64,000 bases of DNA from Helicobacter canis (GCF_900451095.1 NZ_UGHV01000001.1:992001-1056000); one strand, 5' to 3'; shown: positions 9,379 to 18,197, counted from the stretch's first letter. Notes: generated from the letters alone by a model not told the origin. Made by a program: numbers and translations.

Positions 9379-10695
9379 ATGCGTCTTGTATCTATGCTTT
9401 GTGGTGTGTGTATTGTCGTGCCATTGTGTCTTAGTGCTACGCCTAAAAAGCTTGAAGATATAGAAAAAGACATTCACACCAACAAGCAAAAGCTAGAAGC
9501 AAAGGCGCAAGAAGAGCGCAAAATCTCATCGCGCCTAAGTTCGCTTGGGAATACCATCAATGCGCGCAAGAAGCAAATTGCAAATTTACGCGAGCAAATT
9601 GTATTTTTGCAAAAAAGCATCAATCAAAACCAAAATCAAAGCCAAGCCCAAGCAAAGAGACTAGAATCCTTGCGCACGACTTTGCAATCACTAGAGGGTG
9701 AAAAAAGTGCCATACAAGCTTATATCGCCAACATTATTATCAAGGATTTATCATTTTTGCTTGTTTTAGACAAGCAAAGTGTGCTTTCTCCTGATGATGT
9801 TATGCTTGAAGAGGCTTTTGAGCTTTTGACAAAACAAAGTCAAAGTAAAATCCTATCTCTAAGCGAAAAGCAAAAAAAGATTACCGATCAAATTGGGCTT
9901 ATCACAAATAATATCAATGCAATTACTACTTTAATAGGCACACAACAAAATAAAAAAGAGCAGCTGCAGAAAATGATCAATGAGCAAAATCTACTCAATG
10001 ATAAGCTACAAGCCGAGCTAAACGACTATAATCAAAAACTCGTGCAAATCACCAAAGAGCGCGAAGGGCTGGATTCTATCTTGCAAAATCTCAATATCAT
10101 TAAAGCCGACAGACAAAAAGAGCTGGAGAGACAAAGACAAGCTGTGCTTGCAGCACAAAAGGCACAAAGAGAAAAAGAGGAGAGAGAAGCTAGAGCGCGT
10201 GCTGAATCTGCTGCCACTAGCACCTCTGCACCAGAGCCCAAGAAAGATAATCTCAATATCGTGCAAGTAGCAAATAGCTATAAGAATGTCTCTGTTATCA
10301 AATACACTGGGGCAAAGACTATCGCGCCTTTGGAGTATTATACGATTGAGCAAAACTTTGGTCCGTATTTTGATCCTGTGTATAATCTCAAAGTGTTTAA
10401 TGAGTCTATTACACTGCTGTCAAAAGTGCCAAATGCTGTTGTATATAACATCCTTGATGGCAAGGTGGTCTATGCCAAAGAAGCCCCTGTGCTTAAGAAG
10501 GTCGTGATTGTTGAGCATAGCAATGAGACTTATACGATCTATTCTCAGCTTGATAAAATCGCCCCAACCGTAAAGCCCGGATTTGTTGTCAAAAAGGGCT
10601 ATACGATTGGGCGAGTTTCGCAACGACTAGGACTTGAAATCACACAAAAAGACAAACATATTGACCCTATAGAAGTTATCGCAAAAAGTAAATAA
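9379..10695 (+). CDS. EnvC-like murein hydrolase activator with degenerate M23 (LytM) domain
   Basis: The start is at ATG 9379, two bases after the ftsX stop, with AAAGG upstream. The 438-residue product has a signal peptide (MRLVSMLCGVCIVVPLCLSA), a long coiled coil (about residues 25-310, rich in K/E/Q heptads) and a C-terminal LytM fold. The zinc ligands of active M23 peptidases are missing: the expected H-x3-D is replaced in FGPYFDPVYNLKVFNESI, and the H-x-H position reads IYSQLDKI. This is the hallmark of EnvC/NlpD-type activators, which have no hydrolase activity themselves and switch on an amidase. The ftsE-ftsX-envC order fits an FtsEX-driven septum-splitting cassette (H. pylori HP0750). 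Confidence 0.88.
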   Translation: MRLVSMLCGVCIVVPLCLSATPKKLEDIEKDIHTNKQKLEAKAQEERKISSRLSSLGNTINARKKQIANLREQIVFLQKSINQNQNQSQAQAKRLESLRTTLQSLEGEKSAIQAYIANIIIKDLSFLLVLDKQSVLSPDDVMLEEAFELLTKQSQSKILSLSEKQKKITDQIGLITNNINAITTLIGTQQNKKEQLQKMINEQNLLNDKLQAELNDYNQKLVQITKEREGLDSILQNLNIIKADRQKELERQRQAVLAAQKAQREKEEREARARAESAATSTSAPEPKKDNLNIVQVANSYKNVSVIKYTGAKTIAPLEYYTIEQNFGPYFDPVYNLKVFNESITLLSKVPNAVVYNILDGKVVYAKEAPVLKKVVIVEHSNETYTIYSQLDKIAPTVKPGFVVKKGYTIGRVSQRLGLEITQKDKHIDPIEVIAKSK

Positions 10696-10702
10696 AAATT
10701 AT

Positions 10703-10729
10703 TAAAACATTTTACAAAATAGTCGATAG
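10703..10729 (+). promoter_or_regulatory. Sigma-28 (FliA) type promoter for flaG-fliD-fliS
   Basis: TAAA at 10703-10706 and GTCGATAG at 10722-10729 are separated by exactly 15 bases. The Campylobacterota FliA consensus is close to TAAA-N15-GCCGATAA. The site lies about 35 bases upstream of the flaG start codon, which has a strong AAGGAGG ribosome site at 10754-10760. It would place the filament-cap genes in the late flagellar class. Confidence 0.6.
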
Positions 10730-10765
10730 TAGTGTTACCTAAGCTAAAATCACAAGGAGGTTGCT

Positions 10766-11146
10766 ATGGCAGAGGTGCATACAAATCAGTTTTCTTCTAT
10801 CAAAAATACGCTTTATGGTATGGTAAATAGCGCAGGACAAGCCTACAAGCAAGATTCTATACAGGCTTCAAATACAAGAGCGGCGAATTCTGCTCAAGTC
10901 CAGCGCGATGAGATGCATACTCGTGGCGAGCTTATACATACAGCAAAAGAAATCAACAAGAAAATGGAGCATATTGGTGCTGACATTAACTTCAGCTATA
11001 ACGATGATATTGGCGGACTTGTTGTAACTGTGAAAGATCCAAGTAATGGTGGCAAGGTGATTCGCGAAATCCCTAGCAAAGAAGCCATTGAGCTGACAAA
11101 GAAAATGCACGAAGTAGTTGGGCTTATCTTTGATAAGGAAGTGTAG
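10766..11146 (+). CDS. flaG: Flagellar protein FlaG
   Basis: A 126-residue cytoplasmic protein whose C-terminal half has the FlaG-family pattern: NFSYNDDIGGLVVTVKDPSN followed by VIREIPSKEAIELTKKM. FlaG influences filament length and is encoded next to fliD in many polar-flagellated bacteria (H. pylori HP0751). It is preceded by an AAGGAGG ribosome site and a sigma-28-like promoter. The next gene, fliD, starts 41 bases downstream, so the two are likely one operon. Confidence 0.93.
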   Translation: MAEVHTNQFSSIKNTLYGMVNSAGQAYKQDSIQASNTRAANSAQVQRDEMHTRGELIHTAKEINKKMEHIGADINFSYNDDIGGLVVTVKDPSNGGKVIREIPSKEAIELTKKMHEVVGLIFDKEV

Positions 11147-11187
11147 AATCCAACTAGGATCAAAGGGCTGATTGCGGGAGATTGGGT

Positions 11188-13212
11188 ATGGCAGTAGGTA
11201 GGATCAACTCATTAGGGGTCGGTAGTGGCGTGTTGAGTTATGATGTCATCGATAAGCTACGAGAAGCAGATGAAAAATCAATGATCCGCCCTATAGAGCG
11301 GAAGATGGAGCAAAATGTCGAGAAGCAAACCGCTCTTGCCGAGATCAAGACTTTGGTATCAGCGATCCGCACACCCACTAAGATTCTAGCGGATTATTCT
11401 TCATACTTGGGGCGCACAACTAATGTCAATAGCGATGCGATCAAAGCAACTGTCGCAAGCGGTGTGCCAATGCAAGATATTAAAGTTGATGTGCATCAGC
11501 TAGCTCAGGGCGACATCAATGAAGTGGGGGGGAAGTTTGAGAGTCGCGATAGTGTGTTTAGTGAAAATGATGTAAGTCTTAGCTTTTACACACAGGGGAG
11601 AACTTATAAGATTGATATTAAAGGCGGTATGAGTGTGGGAGATGTCGCTCAGCTTGTTACTGATGAGACAAATGGCGAGGTAACGGGCATTATTATGAAG
11701 ACAGGTGGCTCAAAGCCCTATCAGCTTATGCTAAACTCCAAAGGAATGGGAGATCAAAGTAGAATCTACTTTGGCACGGTGCTATCAGCAAATATCCCAT
11801 CAAGCGCGATGGATTTAGGCGATGATGATCTCACTTTGCAGCTGACAGACAAAAATGGCAATGAGCAAAGCTTGAGTATCAAGCTAAAGACCGATGGCTC
11901 TGGGGATAGTGCCTTGGCTCTTAAAGAAGCCATAAGAGAAGCCATAGAATCTAATAGCGAGCTAAAAGATTTGCTTGATACAGAGATCAATGTAGGGCTT
12001 GATAAAGATGGCAAGGGGCTTGTGATCAATGATTTGCGCGGATATGGCATTAGTGCTACTGGTGCGCAGGCTAGCTCTCTAGGCTTTGGTAGTGGGCAAG
12101 CCAAGCAGGAACCATTGATAGAATCTGGACAGATGGTGAAAGAGGGTAAGCTTAGTGGGGTGGTGATGATTGGGAGTGTGCCACTTGATCTTGCCAAGAT
12201 GACTAAAGATAAAAATACTAGCGAGCAAAACGCTCAAATCATCGCCCAAGCCATAGAAAATATCGCTGGTATGCACGCAAGCACCGATGGATCGGGCAAG
12301 CTTACGCTAAGCTCTGAGGTCGGGGAGATTAAAATTAGTGCGCAAGATGAAGCGGGCAAGCAGGCGATAGAGAGCATTGGCTTAAAATCTGGGACAATCC
12401 AAAGCTATGCGAAACTGCAGGATAGTTTGTTTAAAATCAAAAATATCCAACGAGGGCAAGATTCTCTTATCTCCTACAATGGAGCGCAAATTTCACGCCC
12501 AACTAATGAGATTAACGATGTGGTGGGTGGTGTGTCAATGAGCTTGCAATCCACCACCGAGCCGGGTAAGCCAGCGATCATTAGCATAGGCAGAGATGAT
12601 GCTAATATCATCGAGCAAGTGAAAGAATTTGTGAAAGCTTACAATGAGCTAGTCCCAAAGCTTAATGAAACCACGCGCTATGATGAGGATACAAGTATTG
12701 CAGGAGTGTTTAATGGCGTGAGTGATATACGCACAATACGATCTTCACTTAATTCGTTGATTAGTTATTCGGAGCTTGTGGATGGCAAGCTTGCAAGCCT
12801 TGTGAATTATGGTATCACGCTCAATGATAAAGGCGTGATGTTCTTAGATGAGTCTATGCTCACAAGTGCTATAAGTGCTGATCCTAAGGCTGCAGAGGAG
12901 TTTTTTTACGGCAAGGATAAGCAAGAGGTTTCTGGGAGAGACACACATATCGATGGTGTTTTTGCAAAAATTGATAAATTTTTAGCCACTTTAGCCGATG
13001 GTAGTAATTCAAGGCTTGAAGCATTTGGCTCATCACTAGAGCGAGATGCCAAGGCTTTGCAAAAAGACAAGAAAAGTGCCACAGAATTGCTTGATACGCG
13101 CTATGAGACAATGGCGAGTCGATTTGCGGCTTACGATAGCCAAATCGCAAAGACGAAAAATGCCTTTGGTTCAGTGCAGATGATGATTGATCAATCTGTC
13201 GCCAAAAAGTAG
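11188..13212 (+). CDS. fliD: Flagellar filament cap protein FliD (HAP2)
   Basis: The start is placed at ATG 11188, with GGGAG eight bases upstream; an in-frame TTG at 11182 is less likely. The 674-residue product begins with the FliD N-terminal motif INSLGVGSGVLSYDVIDKLR and ends with the coiled FliD C-terminal domain (LDTRYETMASRFAAYDSQIAK). FliD caps the growing filament and is needed for flagellin polymerisation. Length agrees with H. pylori FliD (about 685). A G7 run at 11526-11532 lies in the coding region but is in frame here. There are no uptake-like words within this gene. Confidence 0.96.
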   Translation: MAVGRINSLGVGSGVLSYDVIDKLREADEKSMIRPIERKMEQNVEKQTALAEIKTLVSAIRTPTKILADYSSYLGRTTNVNSDAIKATVASGVPMQDIKVDVHQLAQGDINEVGGKFESRDSVFSENDVSLSFYTQGRTYKIDIKGGMSVGDVAQLVTDETNGEVTGIIMKTGGSKPYQLMLNSKGMGDQSRIYFGTVLSANIPSSAMDLGDDDLTLQLTDKNGNEQSLSIKLKTDGSGDSALALKEAIREAIESNSELKDLLDTEINVGLDKDGKGLVINDLRGYGISATGAQASSLGFGSGQAKQEPLIESGQMVKEGKLSGVVMIGSVPLDLAKMTKDKNTSEQNAQIIAQAIENIAGMHASTDGSGKLTLSSEVGEIKISAQDEAGKQAIESIGLKSGTIQSYAKLQDSLFKIKNIQRGQDSLISYNGAQISRPTNEINDVVGGVSMSLQSTTEPGKPAIISIGRDDANIIEQVKEFVKAYNELVPKLNETTRYDEDTSIAGVFNGVSDIRTIRSSLNSLISYSELVDGKLASLVNYGITLNDKGVMFLDESMLTSAISADPKAAEEFFYGKDKQEVSGRDTHIDGVFAKIDKFLATLADGSNSRLEAFGSSLERDAKALQKDKKSATELLDTRYETMASRFAAYDSQIAKTKNAFGSVQMMIDQSVAKK

Positions 13213-13247
13213 CTTGAAGAAGTAGCTTTACTTAGGAAAGGATATTT

Positions 13248-13625
13248 ATGAGAAGCAACGCCTACAATCTCTACCAACACAATGAAGTCTCCGTAGAATC
13301 TCCAGCCAAGCTGATTGAGATGCTTTATGAAGGGATATTGCGCTTTTGCGGACAGGCAAAGCGACACATGGAGCTAGGGGATATTGAGAAAAAGATCTAC
13401 TACATCAATCGCGTAACAGATATTTTCACAGAGTTGCTTAATGTATTGGATTATGAGAGAGGCGGCGAGGTAGCTACATATCTCACAGGGCTTTATACTC
13501 ATCAAATCAAGCTACTCACGCAGGCAAATGTGGAGGACAATACAGAGAAGATTGACATTGTCATCAATGTAGCAAGAGGCTTGCTTGAAGCGTGGAGAGA
13601 GATTCACCAAAATGAGCTGGCTTGA
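13248..13625 (+). CDS. fliS: Flagellar export chaperone FliS
   Basis: This 125-residue helical protein has the family start YNLYQHNEVSVESPAKLIEMLYEG and the later VATYLTGLYTHQIKLLTQAN segment. FliS binds the C-terminus of newly made flagellin and keeps it unfolded for export. It follows fliD by 35 bases with AGGAAAGG as ribosome site. It overlaps the next small gene by 14 bases, indicating translational coupling. Position equals H. pylori HP0753. Confidence 0.95.
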   Translation: MRSNAYNLYQHNEVSVESPAKLIEMLYEGILRFCGQAKRHMELGDIEKKIYYINRVTDIFTELLNVLDYERGGEVATYLTGLYTHQIKLLTQANVEDNTEKIDIVINVARGLLEAWREIHQNELA

Positions 13626-13839
13626 TAGTTTAAAAGTAGCCATTCTTCAAAAAGATGCGCAAAGGGCGTTTGCTCTTATACAAACACTTCCTGAAAGCTT
13701 TGATGATATAGAGACAATGCTACAAGCAAGGGAGCTTATCGCTCAAGTGCTTGATTTACTTGAAGAAGAGAAAAACCACATTAGAATCCAAATGCTCCAA
13801 ATCAAAGCGGCAAAAAAATTCATAGAGATTAATTCCTAA
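13612..13839 (+). CDS. Small helical protein after fliS, FliT-like chaperone candidate
   Basis: The start at ATG 13612 gives 75 residues, overlapping the end of fliS; an in-frame ATG at 13585 is deeper inside fliS. The product is all-helical and acidic in the middle (ETMLQARELIAQVLDLLEEE) with a basic C-terminal helix (KAAKKFIEINS). It stands in the same position as H. pylori HP0754, directly after fliS, where FliT-type chaperones of FliD are expected. Sequence alone does not prove a FliT function. Confidence 0.6.
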   Translation: MSWLDSLKVAILQKDAQRAFALIQTLPESFDDIETMLQARELIAQVLDLLEEEKNHIRIQMLQIKAAKKFIEINS

Positions 13840-13858
13840 AATACCCAATGATCATAAG

Positions 13859-14335
13859 CTAGCTATCTAGGGCTTTGTCTAGTCTGCAGCGGTATATGCG
13901 GTTATTGTAGCCGAAGATGTCGTGTGCCTGCGTGTAGAGTGTAAATCCAAATCGCTCATAGAATCCACGCAAATCAGTGCAGAGATATAAGCTAGCAAAG
14001 CCTTGAGCTTGGCAGTCATTTTTAGCGTGGCGGATAAGGCGTTGTGCTATGCCTTTTTTGCGATGAGATTCTGCGACATAGAGTGCGATCAAAAATGGAT
14101 ATAGATCTGCACAAGAGACAAAATCCTGTAATGCCACGCCCACACAGCCTACAATTTTTTTCTCTAGTAAGGCAAAAAGGAAGTGTGGGATAAAGCCCTT
14201 TGTATCTACGCTACATTGCAAGACTTCTTCGTAGAACTTCGATGATTTTTCATCTGCCCATGCTTGGAGTAAAAATCTTTGCGCTTGATGTAGCAAGTGT
14301 GGATTATCGCGTAAGGAGCAAATAGCAAGAGACAA
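13859..14335 (-). CDS. GNAT-family N-acetyltransferase
   Basis: A 158-residue protein with the GNAT acetyl-CoA-binding motif A: LYVAESHRKKGIAQRLIRHA (R/Q-x2-G-x-G/A), then FASLYLCTDLRGFYERFGF, the usual motif B with the Y-x-R-x-G-F element. It would transfer an acetyl group from acetyl-CoA to an amine of unknown identity. It converges with the fli operon (20 bases between stops) and lies downstream of rplS on the same strand. Substrate is not predictable. Confidence 0.85.
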   Translation of the reverse strand: MSLAICSLRDNPHLLHQAQRFLLQAWADEKSSKFYEEVLQCSVDTKGFIPHFLFALLEKKIVGCVGVALQDFVSCADLYPFLIALYVAESHRKKGIAQRLIRHAKNDCQAQGFASLYLCTDLRGFYERFGFTLYTQAHDIFGYNNRIYRCRLDKALDS

Positions 14336-14421
14336 GACACAGCACTTTTTGTAGGATTGGATTACTTAGCAAACACGCGGAAGTTATGCGCATTTTAAGA
14401 TTTAGCACATAGTAGCAAGCT

Positions 14422-14436
14422 CGCGAGTGGCTCGCG
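14422..14436 (-). terminator. Short GC-rich hairpin downstream of rplS
   Basis: CGCGAG, a TGG loop and CTCGCG form a perfect six-base-pair stem just after the rplS stop on the minus strand. No clear T run follows on the minus strand, so it may be only a weak terminator or a 3'-end stabilising hairpin for the rpsP-rplS transcript. Confidence 0.35.
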
Positions 14437-14444
14437 CGTAAAAG

Positions 14445-14801
14445 CTAGCTTCTATCTTCTTTGATTCTAGCAGCTTTTCCTTTGCGGTCGCGGAGATAAT
14501 AGAGTCTAGCTCGTCTCACACGCCCTACACGAAGCACACTAATGCTCTCAAGACTCTCGCTATATAGAGGGAAAGTCTTCTCTACACCGATGTTATTTGC
14601 ACCTATTTTGCGCACGGTGAAAGTTTTATCCACGCCATTACCACGAATGCAAATACACACACCTTCAAAATTTTGGATTCTAGTTTTATCTCCTTCTACA
14701 ATGCGAACCCCTAGCTTAATGGTATCGCCAGCCTTAAAAGTAGGCACTTGTTTGTCTTTGATTTGGGCTTTTTCAAAGCTTTCTATGTATCGGTTTTTCA
14801 T
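14445..14801 (-). CDS. rplS: 50S ribosomal protein L19
   Basis: The start is taken at ATG 14801, giving 118 residues, the normal L19 length; an in-frame upstream ATG at 14834 adds eleven non-conserved residues. Conserved L19 segments are [40 protein letters not shown] and the basic tail with [22 protein letters not shown]19 lies at the 30S-50S interface. It is the last gene of the rpsP-khpA-rimM-trmD-rplS operon, and its start overlaps the trmD end by 29 bases. Confidence 0.96.
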   Translation of the reverse strand: MKNRYIESFEKAQIKDKQVPTFKAGDTIKLGVRIVEGDKTRIQNFEGVCICIRGNGVDKTFTVRKIGANNIGVEKTFPLYSESLESISVLRVGRVRRARLYYLRDRKGKAARIKEDRS

Positions 14802-15522
14802 CGCACACCCTTTGTGTAGTTTTCCATCGCTCAAATAAATCTGGTCGAAAATAGCGCGTCTTGCATAGAGCTAAATGGTTTTTCAAAACGGCTATTCTAT
14901 TGTGATTTCCCTTTGAATACTCTGAAATTGGGGCAAAATCCTTAACACCATCATTTGTCCGCGCAAAGACAGGTGCTTCAAGCAAAAAGCCTTCAAAGCT
15001 TTCACCTTGCAGGGATTCGCTATTGCCCAGCACTTCGGGGATCTGGCGTGCGATGCTATCACATAGGCAAAGTGCCGCTAGCTCCCCACCTGTTACAATA
15101 AAATCCCCCACACTAAACACCTCATCAGCATAAGCTTCAATGGCACGCTCATCAAATCCCTCATATCGCCCACACACAAAGACAATATGCTCTTTTTGGG
15201 CTAGGCGCATTGCATCGTGCTGGGTAAATTGCTTGGCGCAAGGTGTAAGGAAGATAATATGAGCTTTTTTAGATTCTGGGGGCTGTGAAGGTTTGGCTAT
15301 GGTGTGTTGGATCGCCCCTTCTAGCACACAAGGCAAAAGCACCTGTCCTGCTCCGCCACCAATTTGAGGGGCATCGACACTTTTGTAAGAATCACGCGCA
15401 AAATCGCGTAGCTGGATTGTGTCAATGGTGATCAAGCCCTTTTCTCTAGCGATTTTTAGGATAGATTCTTGGAAGTAGCTCTCAATAAGCGTGGGAAAAA
15501 GCGTGATAAAGCTAAAGGTCAT
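14773..15522 (-). CDS. trmD: tRNA (guanine-N1-)-methyltransferase TrmD
   Basis: The start at ATG 15522 is four bases after the rimM stop and opens with the TrmD-typical [13 protein letters not shown]; the frame extends upstream but within rimM. The trefoil-knot SPOUT motifs are present: [29 protein letters not shown] and [15 protein letters not shown]. TrmD makes m1G37 in tRNA and is essential. The predicted length is 249 residues. It overlaps rplS downstream. Confidence 0.95.
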   Translation of the reverse strand: MTFSFITLFPTLIESYFQESILKIAREKGLITIDTIQLRDFARDSYKSVDAPQIGGGAGQVLLPCVLEGAIQHTIAKPSQPPESKKAHIIFLTPCAKQFTQHDAMRLAQKEHIVFVCGRYEGFDERAIEAYADEVFSVGDFIVTGGELAALCLCDSIARQIPEVLGNSESLQGESFEGFLLEAPVFARTNDGVKDFAPISEYSKGNHNRIAVLKNHLALCKTRYFRPDLFERWKTTQRVCDEKPIHRKL

Positions 15523-15526
15523 ATCG

Positions 15527-16216
15527 CTACTCGCAGAGTGATTTGGCATTTTGCGTGAAGATGCCGCCATTTTGCGTAGGAGTCGCAAGGGAGATATGTA
15601 GCACATACGCATCGATATATGGGAGATAAAAGATCTTTGGCTTTTTGGCTTTGGTGGATTTTTGTGGCTGGGGTTGATCGGGGCTTGCTGGGGTGGTTTG
15701 GGCGATTAGGAGATAGTCTGTGCTGCCTATGCGCTCTATCTCGATGACCTTGCCTAGCACTTCATCATTTTCTATGACCTCTAAACCAATAATATCAAAA
15801 TAAAAAAACTCATCTTTTGTAAGCGGGCATTTTGCGCGTGTCTCTTGCTTGCTTGTGAATAGGCGCATATTAACAAGCTCTTGTGCCTTCTCCCTAGAAT
15901 CTATATGTGTGAATGTCAGCAGTAAATCGCTGCGCCTTTTTGTGATGGATTGTATGGTAAGGAAGCGTTGCAGTCTATCGGCAAAAAGCCTTGTGCCTGC
16001 TTGCAAAAATTCTTCAAAATCGCTTGTTAGGTGAAAGACTAGCGCGCCTTTAAGCCCCACAGCCCTGCCGATTTTACCTACTTCTATGACATAATCAGCA
16101 TAATCCAAAAAAGTGGATTCTAGCCTAGAATCCACTTTTTCACTTGGGGTGGTATCTTGTGTGTTTGGGGATTGTTTAGAGCCGTGATTTGTGGCTGTTT
16201 GTGGAGAATTATTCAC
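15527..16216 (-). CDS. rimM: 16S rRNA processing protein RimM with repeat-containing N-terminal extension
   Basis: The RimM core begins near residue 42 with VIEVGKIGRAVGLKGALVF and ends in a PRC-barrel part (FFYFDIIGLEVIENDEVLGK). RimM assists 30S head assembly with S19. The first ~40 residues (Asn/Gln/Ser/Thr-rich) are not part of the family. They contain KVDSRLESTF, which is the direct translation of a perfect inverted pair of the 15-bp repeat at 16108-16140. A charged Pro/Gln/Lys-rich stretch (near residues 195-205) also interrupts the C-terminal domain. The start at 16216 overlaps khpA by eight bases. Confidence 0.93.
   Translation of the reverse strand: MNNSPQTATNHGSKQSPNTQDTTPSEKVDSRLESTFLDYADYVIEVGKIGRAVGLKGALVFHLTSDFEEFLQAGTRLFADRLQRFLTIQSITKRRSDLLLTFTHIDSREKAQELVNMRLFTSKQETRAKCPLTKDEFFYFDIIGLEVIENDEVLGKVIEIERIGSTDYLLIAQTTPASPDQPQPQKSTKAKKPKIFYLPYIDAYVLHISLATPTQNGGIFTQNAKSLCE
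16108..16140. repeat. Inverted pair of the 15-bp dispersed repeat inside rimM
   Basis: AAAAAGTGGATTCTAG and its exact reverse complement are separated by a single C. The structure is a near-perfect hairpin of about 16 base pairs, lies in the 5' coding part of rimM and is read in frame as KVDSRLESTF. Such head-to-head pairs are also seen at 33042-33064 and, in the opposite arrangement, at 25573-25605 and 60506-60539. Confidence 0.9.
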
Positions 16217-16448
16217 AAGGATGAACGGTGATTTTGTAGGTCATTCCATCTTTTGCCTTGCAGCCAGAGACAAAAGTTTTTAAAGAGACGATCATCCTGC
16301 CATCTTTGCCTATGACGCGTCCCATATCATCGACTGAGACAAACACATCTAAAAGTCGCACGCCATCTCCTTGACTTGAGCGTATGGAGACTTTGTCTGG
16401 GGAAGCGACTATTTTTTTCACATAGGTTTCTAAAAACTTCTCAACCAT
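16209..16448 (-). CDS. khpA: KhpA, KH-domain RNA-binding protein
   Basis: A 79-residue single KH domain with the GxxG RNA-binding loop in VIGKDGRMIVSLKTFV. KhpA proteins (YlqC family) bind RNA, often with KhpB/Jag, and are regularly encoded between rpsP and rimM, as here. Eight bases overlap with rimM. Complete and of normal length. Confidence 0.93.
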   Translation of the reverse strand: MVEKFLETYVKKIVASPDKVSIRSSQGDGVRLLDVFVSVDDMGRVIGKDGRMIVSLKTFVSGCKAKDGMTYKITVHPCE

Positions 16449-16479
16449 TGAGCCAAAACCTTAGCAGAGTTTATTGGGT

Positions 16480-16713
16480 TTATTTTCCGGCTGCGAGCTT
16501 TTCTACACGCTCACTCATCTTAGCTCCCACACCTTTCCAATATGCAAGCCTATCAGTATCGATTTTGATCGTTGCAGGCTGGGTGAGTGGATTGTAGTAG
16601 CCGATAGATTCTATCCAGCCGCCATCGCGTCTCTTACGAGAGTCTGTAACTACCACGCGATAAAATGGCTTTTTCTTTCGACCCATACGAGTTAGGCGGA
16701 TAACAGTTGCCAT
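16480..16713 (-). CDS. rpsP: 30S ribosomal protein S16
   Basis: 77 residues starting [21 protein letters not shown], the invariant S16 beginning, with YNPL and [15 protein letters not shown] further on. S16 stabilises the 5' domain of 16S rRNA. It is the first gene of the operon, preceded by AAGGAGCAAGT and a TATAAT element 38 bases before the start. Confidence 0.97.
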   Translation of the reverse strand: MATVIRLTRMGRKKKPFYRVVVTDSRKRRDGGWIESIGYYNPLTQPATIKIDTDRLAYWKGVGAKMSERVEKLAAGK

Positions 16714-16751
16714 ACTTGCTCCTTAATTGCTTAATTATTAGTAGAACGCGG

Positions 16752-16757
16752 ATTATA
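16752..16757 (-). promoter_or_regulatory. -10 element (TATAAT) of the rpsP operon
   Basis: On the minus strand the sequence reads TATAAT about 38 bases upstream of the rpsP ATG, preceded by an A/T-rich stretch without an obvious -35, as is usual for Helicobacter sigma-80 promoters. It lies in the 87-base gap between ffh and rpsP. Confidence 0.6.
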
Positions 16758-16800
16758 CACATAAAAATATATTTTTACCCTTAAAGACTAGGGAGATGAC

Positions 16801-18156
16801 TTATCTTATGCCACCTTTGCCTTTCATCTGTCCCATTAGCCCCATCAAATCCTGCATACTGCCCTTTTGGCTAAATTTCTTAGCCATTTTTGCTGCCATA
16901 TCAAATTGCTTCACAATGCGGTTAATATCAGCTACTTCAAGCCCTGCGCCCTGTGCGATTCTTTTGCGTCTTGAGCCATTGAGTAAATCTGGATTCTCGC
17001 GCTCTTTTTTTGTCATAGAATTGACCATCGCGCGGATATTTTTTAGCTCCTTGGAATTATCTAAATCTACATTTTTTAGCTGTCCAGCCACTTGGGAGAG
17101 CCCCGGGATCATCGACATAATCGAGCTCATCGAGCCAAGCTTTTTGACATTTTCGATTTGCGCTAGAAAGTCTTCAAAGCCAAATTGCCCTTTTTTGAGC
17201 TTTTTGCTGATATTTTTTGCTTCTTTTTCATCGATGATTGTAGCTGTCTTTTCTGCAAGGGAGATGATGTCCCCAGCTCCCATAAGCCTTGAGACAATGC
17301 GATCTGGGATAAAAATATCAAGATCGGGGATTTTCTCACCATTACCGATGAAGCGCAGCGGGATTTGCAGCTGATAAGCGATATTAAGCGCGATACCGCC
17401 TTTTGTATCGCTATCAAATTTTGTAAGTATCACGCCGCTAAGCCCTATGCGATCGTGGAAGCCCTGCGCACTTCTAATGCCATCTTGCCCGCTAAGAGAG
17501 TCAGCGACATAAAAGATCTCATTAGGCTTTAAATAATCGCGCAAGCTTTGTAGCTCGCTCATTAGTGCTTCATCAATCGCCAGCCGCCCCGCAGAATCCA
17601 CAATCATCACATCAAAGCCCCCTTGCTCTGCGCGTTTTTTGGCAGCTTGTGCTACTGCTAGGGGGCTAGATTCTGCTTGTGGCATAGAATCTGGGCTAAA
17701 GACTTCTACCTCGATTTGCTCTCCTAGCACTTGGAGCTGCTTTACTGCCGCAAGACGCGCTAAATCGCACGCCACAAGCAACACCTTTTTATTGCGCGTT
17801 TTGAGATAGTTGGCAAGCTTGGCGGAAGTGGTTGTCTTCCCGCTTCCTTGCAGACCGCACATAAGCACGATTGTAGGGGGCTTTGGCGCATACACAAAGC
17901 CATAATGCCCGCTTGTGGTGAGAATCTCTAGCAATGCAGCTTGCAGCGCGTCTAAGAAATTTTGCTTGCCTATGCCCTTTTCTTTCGTGCGCTGGGCGAT
18001 GTGATCTAGCAGGGATTTGGTAACCTTATGATGGACATCGTTTTTGAGTAGGGTTTTTTTGAGCTCATCTAGGGCGCGGTTAAGAGCCTTTTCATCATCA
18101 TTAAAGCGGATTTTAGAAGCAATGGAGCGCAGAGAGCTACTTAGAGTATCAAACAT
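16801..18156 (-). CDS. ffh: Signal recognition particle protein Ffh (SRP54)
   Basis: 451 residues with an NG GTPase domain: G1 GLQGSGKTTTSAKLANYLK near residue 107, DSAGRLAIDE and LTKFDSD. A methionine-rich M domain follows and ends SMQDLMGLMGQMKGKGG, which binds 4.5S RNA and signal sequences. It targets ribosome-nascent chains of membrane proteins to FtsY. It is followed by rpsP on the same strand. Complete, normal length. Confidence 0.97.
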   Translation of the reverse strand: MFDTLSSSLRSIASKIRFNDDEKALNRALDELKKTLLKNDVHHKVTKSLLDHIAQRTKEKGIGKQNFLDALQAALLEILTTSGHYGFVYAPKPPTIVLMCGLQGSGKTTTSAKLANYLKTRNKKVLLVACDLARLAAVKQLQVLGEQIEVEVFSPDSMPQAESSPLAVAQAAKKRAEQGGFDVMIVDSAGRLAIDEALMSELQSLRDYLKPNEIFYVADSLSGQDGIRSAQGFHDRIGLSGVILTKFDSDTKGGIALNIAYQLQIPLRFIGNGEKIPDLDIFIPDRIVSRLMGAGDIISLAEKTATIIDEKEAKNISKKLKKGQFGFEDFLAQIENVKKLGSMSSIMSMIPGLSQVAGQLKNVDLDNSKELKNIRAMVNSMTKKERENPDLLNGSRRKRIAQGAGLEVADINRIVKQFDMAAKMAKKFSQKGSMQDLMGLMGQMKGKGGIR

Positions 18157-18197
18157 TGTTTTTCCTTACAAAAGTGGATTCTAGTTGCACAAGAGGC

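Noticed and set aside
16796-17374. 192-residue plus-strand frame opposite ffh
   Set aside because: A shadow of the conserved Ffh M and G domains on the other strand; no ribosome site and no family pattern.
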